From an uncultured bacterium (GTDB lineage Bacteria > Pseudomonadota > Gammaproteobacteria > Burkholderiales > Burkholderiaceae_F): DNA of 11,086 nucleotides. The translations under genes were made by a program, and so were the position numbers. The notes under the pieces are model-generated. The model was not told the origin of the DNA, did not search any database, and saw nothing but the letters and a program-made list of their open reading frames with translations. Numbering within the stretch: position 1 is the stretch's first letter; each line of letters opens with the position of its first letter. The stretch covers positions 1 through 11,086 of the forward strand of contig CAJMRV010000037.1 in NCBI GenBank assembly GCA_905215795.1, read 5' to 3'. Positions 6,235-11,086 of the stretch are shown piece after piece.

Positions 6235-7887
6235 TCAGGCGTTGAAGTACAGGCCGAGGTCGCCTTCGTCGGGCGCCTCGAAGCTCCCAACGGAGCAGAG
6301 GAGCTGGTCGACGCGGCGGAAGAGCGTGAGGAGCTCGATGTGGAGCGTGCTCGTCTCGACCGATTCGCTCCTCCCCATCGAGAGGCGCGAGACGTGCGAG
6401 TCGATCAGCAGGAAATCGTTGACGGCCACGGCCGACTTCTCGGCCTTGAGCCAGTGCTGGAAGTTGGCCTTCCTCTGGGGGTCCTCCGTCTCGAGGTAGT
6501 CCGCGAGCACCTCGAAGTTCTTGCGGATGCGGCTGTGCATGGCGACGAGCTCGCTCGTGCCCTCGCGCGAGAAGAAGCGGTTCTTCGAGCACTTCTTGCG
6601 GTCGAGCACGCCGAAGATGTTGTCGATGACCGTCACGCAGAACTGGAGGTTCGAGTTGGCGTATCGGAGCTGCTGCCAGAGCCTCGCCTCGCGAGCGGTG
6701 AGGCGCCCCTGCATGATGTCGGTCATGTAGCGGTTGACGGCCTTGATGCGCTTGTCGAACATCGACTTCTTGGAGCGGATCGCGAGGATCTCGCCGTAGG
6801 AGGGGTTCTCGCGGAGCAGCGGGATGATGTCGTGCCAGAAGTCCTCCATCAGGCGGACCGTGCGCACGATCTCGGCGCGGGCCGCGGCGAGGGCGGAGTC
6901 CGTCGTCACGCGGCTCTCGGCGGTGAGGTAGCGGATGTCGCCCTGTTCGACGACGTCCGTCTCGGGGAGGCGCTTGTCGACCCAGCGGGCCACGGGCTGC
7001 ACGAAGGCGAGCCCCACGAGGCCGGCCACGCCGTTGAAGATCAGGTGGAAGTAGATCACCCCGTCGGTCATCTCCGAGAAGAAGCGCACGACCTGGGGCG
7101 AGACGGCCACGACGAGGCACCCCACGATGAAGGCGCTCGAGCGGAACACGGCGTTGCCGAGCGGCGCGCGGCGGGCCATGCGGCTCGAGGCGGCGGTGGT
7201 GATCAGGGCGAGGAAGGCGCTGCCGAGGTTGGCGCCGAGCACGAGCCAGAGGCTCGCGGCGGGACTGAGCACGCCCGCGGAGACGATGCCCGCGGCGATC
7301 ATGACGACGGCGAGGCTCGAGAAGCAGAGGAGCGCCAGGACGACGCCGAGCAGGATCGCGACGAGCGGCTGGGAGCTCACCACGTCGAACATCCCCATGA
7401 GCACCGGGGAGCTCTTCAGGGGGCTCGTCGCGTCGAGGATCGTGCCGAGCGACATCATCACGAGGGCGAGGCCCAGGAAGATGAGGCCCATCTGGCCGTA
7501 GCGGGTGCGTTCGCGGTAGAGCGTGAGGTAGACGCCGATCAGGATGAGCACCGGGGCGATCGCGCGGATGTCGAACGAGAGCACGCGCACCATGAGGGCG
7601 CTGCCGAAGTCGGCGCCGAGCACGCTCGAGAGGGCGATCGCGGTGGTGACCAGGCCCTTCTTCTGGAGGCTCGCCACGAGCAGCGCGCTCGCCGTGGAGC
7701 TCTGCAGGAGCGAACTCAGTCCGATGCCGGCGACGAAGGCCGACCCGCGGTTCTTGAGGAACTTCGCGAGCCAGTGGCGCAGGGCCTCGCCGAACGTGCG
7801 GAGCATTCCGGTCCGGATGAGGTGCGTGCCCCACATCAGGAGGGCGACGGCGCCGATGGTGGCGATGAGACTTTTCAGAAAGAGCAT
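6235..7887 (-). CDS. Na/Pi cotransporter family protein with PhoU-like C-terminal domain
   Basis: An inner-membrane protein of 550 aa of the type II sodium/phosphate cotransporter family (the YjbB/NptA group), likely moving phosphate or modulating its export. The ATG at 7887 starts directly at the first membrane segment (LFLKSLIATIGAVALLMWG); the longer frame to 8100 crosses the candidate promoter. There are two inverted transport repeats: the first has FVAGIGLSSLLQSSTASALL (51-70) with the QSST signature at 62-65 and GADFGSA (91-97); the second has LLCFSSLAVV (186-195) and VLGANLGSAFLALIT (216-230). The second copy has FSS where QSS is canonical, a change that related subfamilies also show as HSS. 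Residues ~325-540 are soluble, charged and helical (PhoU-like four-helix region), with cysteines C417, C433 and C531. It is a single-gene unit. Substrate assignment is by family only. Confidence 0.88.
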   Translation of the reverse strand: MLFLKSLIATIGAVALLMWGTHLIRTGMLRTFGEALRHWLAKFLKNRGSAFVAGIGLSSLLQSSTASALLVASLQKKGLVTTAIALSSVLGADFGSALMVRVLSFDIRAIAPVLILIGVYLTLYRERTRYGQMGLIFLGLALVMMSLGTILDATSPLKSSPVLMGMFDVVSSQPLVAILLGVVLALLCFSSLAVVMIAAGIVSAGVLSPAASLWLVLGANLGSAFLALITTAASSRMARRAPLGNAVFRSSAFIVGCLVVAVSPQVVRFFSEMTDGVIYFHLIFNGVAGLVGLAFVQPVARWVDKRLPETDVVEQGDIRYLTAESRVTTDSALAAARAEIVRTVRLMEDFWHDIIPLLRENPSYGEILAIRSKKSMFDKRIKAVNRYMTDIMQGRLTAREARLWQQLRYANSNLQFCVTVIDNIFGVLDRKKCSKNRFFSREGTSELVAMHSRIRKNFEVLADYLETEDPQRKANFQHWLKAEKSAVAVNDFLLIDSHVSRLSMGRSESVETSTLHIELLTLFRRVDQLLCSVGSFEAPDEGDLGLYFNA

Positions 7888-7925
7888 GTGGAGCTTCGGA
7901 GAAGGGCCGTGTCTCCCCCGGACGC

Positions 7926-7998
7926 TTCCAGGGGATGGAATGCCGGTGGATGTGCCGTGGATCTGGGGGCTTTCGCCCGGAGGGAACCGACCATTATA
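7926..7998 (-). promoter_or_regulatory. Candidate promoter and structured leader of the Na/Pi cotransporter-family gene
   Basis: A perfect TATAAT (minus 7998 to 7993) precedes the ATG by about 105 nt. No good -35 is seen at 16-18 nt, so activation by a regulator is possible. The predicted leader contains GGGC-GAAA-GCCC (a GNRA-capped hairpin near 7968-7979) and TTCCA-TCCCC-TGGAA (near 7926-7940). I do not recognise a known riboswitch in it, and no clear Pho box is seen upstream. Confidence 0.4.
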
Positions 7999-8436
7999 CC
8001 TGTTTTCCCTAATATTACCGAGATTCGACGCGGTGCGGCGGAATATCTTCGTGAAACGCGTCTGGAGAGGCTTCATGAGGGTTTTTCCCAGGAAAAACAC
8101 GGATGTAGGGGTCTTTCTTTAGGGACATCTGACTATGGGGATTGAACAAAGTCGCCTCCGAGGGACGGAATCGGGTTTTCGGGGCGTCCTTCCTTGCTTT
8201 TTGCCGTCGGTCCGTGGCAAGATGTAACTCAACAAGCAGATAGAGGCGCGAAACGAATGAGTACATCGCGGAGGGGACACCCCGTGAAACGATGGAAAGG
8301 TCAATTCGCCGAAACCGATGTCCGGGTACGGGCATGGGATTGGGCAGCAGGTGAACAACCGGCTGACTCCCGGAGATGAGGGAAAGGACGTTCGAGGGTT
8401 GAACGCGGATTCCCGAAGTTCCGGAGGCGCTATCGG

Positions 8437-8545
8437 TGTCAGTCAATGACATTCGTTTTGAGGGGAATCCCTCTGAAAGACCCGAGAATAGGGAGGACGA
8501 ACGTCAAGCAGAAGCTGCATCGATTTCGCGATGCAGCTTTTTTTT
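8437..8545 (+). ncRNA. Candidate small RNA ending in a strong terminator
   Basis: The 3' end is defined by the terminator at 8512-8545. Just before it the sequence folds as a three-way junction: TGACATTCGT (8447-8456) with ACGAACGTCA (8497-8506), 9 of 10 paired; GAGGG-GAAT-CCCTC (8460-8473); and CCC/GGG (8481-8483/8491-8493). TGTCA (8437-8441) can instead pair with TGACA (8447-8451), so two folds compete. The 5' end is uncertain: no strong promoter is visible, and a weak TTGCCG-16-TGTAAC pair at 8201-8228 would give a longer RNA of about 310 nt. No gene follows on the plus strand, so it would be a free-standing trans-acting RNA. I do not recognise the family. Confidence 0.45.
8512..8545 (+). 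terminator. Rho-independent terminator, plus strand
   Basis: AAGCTGCATCG (8512-8522) and CGATGCAGCTT (8529-8539) form a perfect 11-bp stem with a 6-nt loop (ATTTCG), running into eight T (8538-8545). It is the cleanest terminator in the window, yet no protein gene lies upstream on this strand. Confidence 0.9.
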
Positions 8546-8687
8546 CGTCCCTTCGGGGAACGGCATCGGAAATCGGACGGCACATCGAACGCGGGCGGGG
8601 CGCGTGATTCAAGAACCCCGCGGACCGGATCGATCCGGTTCCCATCCCAAGACGGCGCAGGACCGGTCACGGTCCGACCAGAGAGCG

Positions 8688-8817
8688 CCTCCATTTGCAA
8701 AGAGTTTCATTTCTTTCAACCACGAAAGGCTTGAGACGCGCCTCTTCAGGGCGCGCGGCAACTTCCCCGCTTATCCGGGAGAGGCGCTTCTCAAGGCCTT
8801 CGGCAACCAAATGGAGG
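8688..8817. ncRNA. Candidate structured RNA element (three-way junction), strand uncertain
   Basis: The ends CCTCCATTTG (8688-8697) and CAAATGGAGG (8808-8817) pair perfectly over 10 bp across 110 nt. Inside are a small hairpin CTTTC/GAAAG (8713-8717/8724-8728) and a long arm: GGCTTGAG (8728-8735) with CTCAAGGCC (8790-8798, one bulge), a short internal loop, then GCGCCTC (8738-8744) with GAGGCGC (8781-8787), capped by a GCGG/CCGC stem. No U tract follows on either strand. Parts of the cap loosely resemble an FMN riboswitch but the full core is missing. It could be a processed RNA, an RNA domain, or a DNA-level element. Confidence 0.4.
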
Positions 8818-8830
8818 TCGTCAGCCGCTA

Positions 8831-8887
8831 AAAAACATCACTGGGAAACGAAGGAACGGACGTCATGATGTCAAGCGTCCCGTCCCA
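8831..8887 (-). terminator. Possible minus-strand terminator
   Basis: CTGGGA/TCCCAG closes an interrupted hairpin that contains GGACG/CGTCC, and six T follow on the minus strand (8836 to 8831) after a 5-nt gap. No minus-strand gene upstream needs it, since panF already has a better terminator at 9052-9076, so it may be a back-up site. Confidence 0.3.
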
Positions 8888-8956
8888 GGAGGTGAAGTCG
8901 GGTTAAGTGTGTAAGTGGGCCCGATCGAAACCCCCGCTCGTTTCAACCGGATTCAA

Positions 8957-9006
8957 CGGAAGGGCCGTTCTCCTCGTGTGTGTGTATTGAGGAGGCGGCC
9001 CTTCCG
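8957..9006. repeat. Long perfect inverted repeat with GT-repeat loop
   Basis: CGGAAGGGCCG (8957-8967) and CGGCCCTTCCG (8996-9006) are perfect 11-bp arms, continued by CTCCTC (8970-8975) and GAGGAG (8989-8994). The 13-nt loop is a GT-rich run (GTGTGTGTGTATT). No U tract follows on either strand, so it is not a standard terminator. Confidence 0.7.
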
Positions 9007-9051
9007 CATTTCCGGGCGTCCTGTTTCCGTTCACTCGGGACGGCGCCCGGA

Positions 9052-9076
9052 GAAAAGAAAGACCCGTCGGCGGGTC
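9052..9076 (-). terminator. Terminator of the yhdT-panF operon
   Basis: On the minus strand GACCCG-CCGA-CGGGTC forms a 6-bp stem with a tetraloop, followed by TTTCTTTTC. It lies about 60 nt after the panF stop. The motif TCGGCGGGTC occurs twice (9067-9076 and 9094-9103), so the larger pairing AAGACCCG (9059-9066) / CGGGTCTT (9098-9105) is also possible. Confidence 0.75.
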
Positions 9077-9137
9077 CGGAGGTTCCGGATCCATCGGCGG
9101 GTCTTCGTCTTCATGGGGACGGGTGTGCTTTTCCGGC

Positions 9138-10622
9138 TCAGTCGGGGAAGAACGCCGAGAGCGTCTTCTCGCTCACGTTCTTCGTCGCGAGCGAAACCAC
9201 GAAGAACACGACGAGCGCGACGGCAAGCCCCGGTACGACGGCGTGGAAGCCCATCGTCGGCCACTTCCAGGTGAGCGCGCCGATGTAGTAGGCGAGCCCG
9301 GCGAGGATGCCCCAGAGGGTGCCCGCGGGCGTGGCGCGGCGCCAGAAGAGGGCGAGACCCACGGCGAGCGTGAACACGATCTCCAGGCCGCCGAAGGCGA
9401 AGAGGTTGATCCACACCACGATGTCGAACGGGGTGATCGCCAGGAGGAGTGTGGCCACGCCGATCACGGCGGTCACGATGCGGGTGCGGTTCGTGAGGGT
9501 CTTTTCCGACCACTTGGCCGCGCGGCCGTCGGAGCCGAGGAGGTCCTTCACGAGGGCGCTCGCCGCCATGATGAGGAGCGAACTCACGGTCGACATCGTC
9601 GCCGCCAGGGGCCCGAGGAGCGTCGCTCCGGCGAGCACCGGGTGCATCTTCGTGACGATCAGGAGCGGGACGATCTCGTCGGTGCTCGAGATGGACGGAT
9701 CCGGGAGGACCACGCGGGCGAACACGCCCAGCGTCGTCACGCCGATCATGAGGGCGCCGCAGACGACGGTCGAGTAGATCATGGCGCGGCGCAGGTCGGC
9801 GCCCTTTTCATAGGCCATGCAGCGCATGGAGCTCTGGGGGAGGCCCACCGTGGCGAAACCGACGAGGACCCAGGCCGACAGCAGGAGCGGGAGCGAGAGC
9901 GCACCGCCCGCGTCAAACGAGGTGAAGGCGCCCGGCTTGACGTCGGCGTTCACCGTCGAGAGCGCCGCGGTCATGGCGTCCCAGCCGCCCGCCTGGTCGA
10001 TGAGCGAGCCGCCCAGGAGGAACATGCCCGCGATCATGAGGACCGCACAGACCGTGTCGGTGAGCGCCACGGCGCGGAAGCCGCCCAGCGACGTGTAGAG
10101 CACGGTGACGACGCCGAAGAGGAGCAGGCCGCCCGTGTAGTCGATGCCGGCGCTCGCCGCGAAGATGCGGGCGCCGCCGATGAGCTGGCCCACCATCATG
10201 GCGCCGAAGAAGATGATCATCAGTACGGCACAGAGGGCGCAGAGGATGCGGCCCGTGCGGGTCTCGGCGAAGCGCGCCTTGACGACGTCGATCAGGGTGA
10301 GCGCCTCCACGCGGCGGGAGACGAGGGCGACCTTCTTGCCGAGGATGCCGAGCACGAAGAAGCCGGCGATGATCTGCGGGGCGGCGAAGACGACCCAGCC
10401 GAGGCCGAGCTTCCAGGCCATGCCCGGGCCCGACACGAACGAGCTCACCGAGCCGTAGGTGGCCACGAGGGTCATGGCGAGCACGAAGCCCGAGAGGTTG
10501 CGCTCTCCGAGGTAGTAGGCGAGCGGCGAGGAGAGGCGGGTGAGGCGCGTGGCCCACCAGCCCGTCGCGAGGATGAGGACGAAGAAGGCGATGAGCGGCA
10601 GGAAGAGTTCGAAGGTCTGCAT
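9138..10622 (-). CDS. panF: Sodium/pantothenate symporter PanF
   Basis: An inner-membrane carrier of the solute:sodium symporter (SSS) family that imports pantothenate, the precursor of coenzyme A, using the sodium gradient. 494 aa, close to the E. coli protein (~480). Recognisable stretches: YYLGERNLSGFVLAMTLVAT (36-55), GSVSSFVSGPG (57-67), LGILGKK (91-97), QLIGGARIFAASAGI (146-160), YTSLGGFRAVALTDT (176-190), WVLVGFATVGLPQSSMRCMAY (251-271), LAATMSTVSSLL (339-350; sodium-site serines/threonines), INLFAFGGLE (405-414) and GFHAVVPG (458-465). About 13 membrane segments are expected. The ATG at 10622 overlaps the yhdT stop (TGATG) and has AGGAGG 7 nt upstream; the GTG one codon earlier is less well placed. 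Coupling to yhdT supports PanF over other SSS carriers. Confidence 0.93.
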   Translation of the reverse strand: MQTFELFLPLIAFFVLILATGWWATRLTRLSSPLAYYLGERNLSGFVLAMTLVATYGSVSSFVSGPGMAWKLGLGWVVFAAPQIIAGFFVLGILGKKVALVSRRVEALTLIDVVKARFAETRTGRILCALCAVLMIIFFGAMMVGQLIGGARIFAASAGIDYTGGLLLFGVVTVLYTSLGGFRAVALTDTVCAVLMIAGMFLLGGSLIDQAGGWDAMTAALSTVNADVKPGAFTSFDAGGALSLPLLLSAWVLVGFATVGLPQSSMRCMAYEKGADLRRAMIYSTVVCGALMIGVTTLGVFARVVLPDPSISSTDEIVPLLIVTKMHPVLAGATLLGPLAATMSTVSSLLIMAASALVKDLLGSDGRAAKWSEKTLTNRTRIVTAVIGVATLLLAITPFDIVVWINLFAFGGLEIVFTLAVGLALFWRRATPAGTLWGILAGLAYYIGALTWKWPTMGFHAVVPGLAVALVVFFVVSLATKNVSEKTLSAFFPD

Positions 10623-10903
10623 CACTTCTCCTCCTTCTTCATCTCGGATACGGCTTCATCGAACGCGTCGTCCCGGAAAATCGAACGGCAGAGGAACACG
10701 ACGCCCGCGATCGAGAGCAGGTAGCCTCCGATCACGGCGGTCCAGAACCAGACGGGCAGCCCGAACCAGGCCTCGGCGGAATCCCCCAGGAGCGCAATCG
10801 CGGCCCAGAAGAAAAGGAAGAGCGCGACGGACACGGCGAGCGTCCACTTCGCCTCCCTGGCGGATTGTTTGACGGCCTCACGATAGGGCGAGGATGACGG
10901 CAT
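10622..10903 (-). CDS. yhdT: YhdT family (DUF997) small membrane protein
   Basis: A 93-aa inner-membrane protein of unknown biochemical role that almost always precedes panF and is thought to assist it. The head REAVKQSAREAKWTLAVSVALFLFFW matches the family pattern of an EARW-type motif before the first membrane helix (about 20-39). LPVWFWTAVIGGYLLSIAGVVFLCRSIFRD (49-78) is the second helix with the family's WF and (I/V)xRD features, and the tail is acidic/lysine-rich. The ATG at 10903 has AAGGAGG 9 nt upstream; the longer in-frame extension to 11059 has no support. Its stop overlaps the panF start, so the two are translationally coupled. Confidence 0.9.
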   Translation of the reverse strand: MPSSSPYREAVKQSAREAKWTLAVSVALFLFFWAAIALLGDSAEAWFGLPVWFWTAVIGGYLLSIAGVVFLCRSIFRDDAFDEAVSEMKKEEK

Positions 10904-11086
10904 GGGGATGAACCTCCTTGTAGTTCCTTGGTGTTTTGCGTGGTGCGCCGGGGAGAACGCGGACCATGCGGGTAAAAGTCCGTTCAATATACATGGAACC
11001 CGCTGCGGCGGAGTCCGAACGAACCGGGGTTCAGTGCCGCGGAGGGAAGGAGGTCCCACGAAAGCGAGGGTATACCCGTAGACGGG
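10904..11086 (-). promoter_or_regulatory. Upstream region of yhdT-panF with candidate -10 elements
   Basis: No gene is seen. A minus-strand TATATT (10991 to 10986) would start a transcript near 10979 with a leader of about 76 nt, but no good -35 is present. A second candidate, TATACC within the palindrome GGGTATACCC (11068-11077), lies at the window edge. GAACCC and GGGTTC arms around 10995-11032 could form a leader hairpin. No recognised riboswitch. Confidence 0.3.

Larger units (their letters stand above)
7888..9137. other. 1.25-kb region without a credible protein gene, rich in inverted repeats
   Basis: Open frames here lack ribosome sites, family motifs and the strong GC3 bias of the flanking genes, and several run through strong hairpins. 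The region shows many dyads on the way from 8081 to 9105: GTTTTTCCCAGGAAAAAC (8081-8098), TCCGGG/CCCGGA (8321-8326/8369-8374), the RNA candidate ending at 8545, GCGGGG/CCCCGC (8595-8600/8616-8621), a 16-bp palindrome (8624-8639), GGACCG-GTCA-CGGTCC (8660-8675), the three-way-junction element (8688-8817), CTGGGA/TCCCAG with GGACG/CGTCC inside (8841-8887) and the long hairpin 8957-9006. No match to tmRNA, RNase P, 4.5S RNA or a riboswitch core was found by eye. It is best read as a small-RNA-bearing intergenic region. Confidence 0.6.

Noticed and set aside
6193..8145. 650-codon open frame on the plus strand opposite the Na/Pi cotransporter-family gene
   Set aside because: Composition is Glu/Arg/His/Gly-rich with no domain, typical of an antisense shadow of a membrane protein in GC-rich DNA.
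8015..8452. 145-codon minus-strand open frame in the intergenic region
   Set aside because: No recognisable domain, no ribosome site, codon use unlike neighbours, and it overlaps the TATAAT promoter region and palindrome.
8745..8780. FMN riboswitch-like fragment (TTCAGGGCG followed by TTCCCC)
   Set aside because: The remaining conserved core segments are absent, the element is too short, and no riboflavin gene follows.
7888..9137. tmRNA, RNase P RNA or 4.5S RNA in the gap
   Set aside because: None of their diagnostic core sequences could be found on either strand.
9123..10724. 533-codon plus-strand open frame opposite panF
   Set aside because: Same shadow pattern, and it runs across the panF and yhdT reading frames with no ribosome site.
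1..11086. CRISPR array, insertion sequence or phage integration site
   Set aside because: No spaced direct repeats, transposase or integrase frames; the tRNA-Gly 3' end has no downstream duplicate that I could see.

Overview
The window reads as a high-GC betaproteobacterial chromosome segment. The order Burkholderiales is well supported by the tsaB-rimI-uracil-DNA-glycosylase cluster and the style of the proteins. A host-associated family such as Sutterellaceae is a plausible guess, because secreted multiheme flavocytochrome c reductases with a divergent LysR regulator are common there, but the sequence alone does not prove it. Nothing here looks like a phage, transposon, CRISPR array or rRNA operon.

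Layout: (1) 1-2037, minus strand: an operon tsaB (tRNA t6A synthesis) - rimI (ribosomal protein S18 acetylation) - a family-4-like uracil-DNA glycosylase that runs off the left edge. The genes are joined by 4-nt start/stop overlaps and sit behind a TATAAT promoter. (2) 2073-4957: a LysR-type regulator divergent from a secreted tetraheme flavocytochrome c of the fumarate/urocanate reductase superfamily. The 152-bp gap between them holds a T-N11-A LysR box inside a larger dyad. (3) 4985-5068: two strong hairpins that separate the reductase from the convergent sodC. (4) 5145-5795, minus: sodC, periplasmic Cu/Zn superoxide dismutase, with its promoter. (5) 6007-6173, minus: a complete stand-alone tRNA-Gly(CCC) unit with promoter, encoded CCA end and terminator. 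(6) 6235-7887, minus: a Na/Pi-cotransporter-family membrane protein with a PhoU-like tail. (7) 7888-9137: about 1.25 kb with no convincing protein gene but many inverted repeats, including a plus-strand small-RNA candidate ending in a textbook terminator and a separate three-way-junction RNA candidate. (8) 9138-10903, minus: the yhdT-panF pair for sodium-driven pantothenate uptake, with a terminator after panF.

How the genes work together: tsaB, rimI and the glycosylase are housekeeping functions. The LysR/flavocytochrome pair looks like an inducible anaerobic respiratory module: electrons would pass through four periplasmic c-hemes to an FAD site that reduces an unsaturated organic acid. The catalytic acid and arginines of fumarate reductase are kept, but the residues that select the substrate differ from both the fumarate and urocanate types, so the acceptor is unknown. 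sodC next door would protect the same compartment, though it is on its own promoter.

Most worth following up are the reductase active site, the two structured-RNA candidates in the 1.25-kb gap, and the glycosylase, which seems to have lost iron-sulfur ligands.
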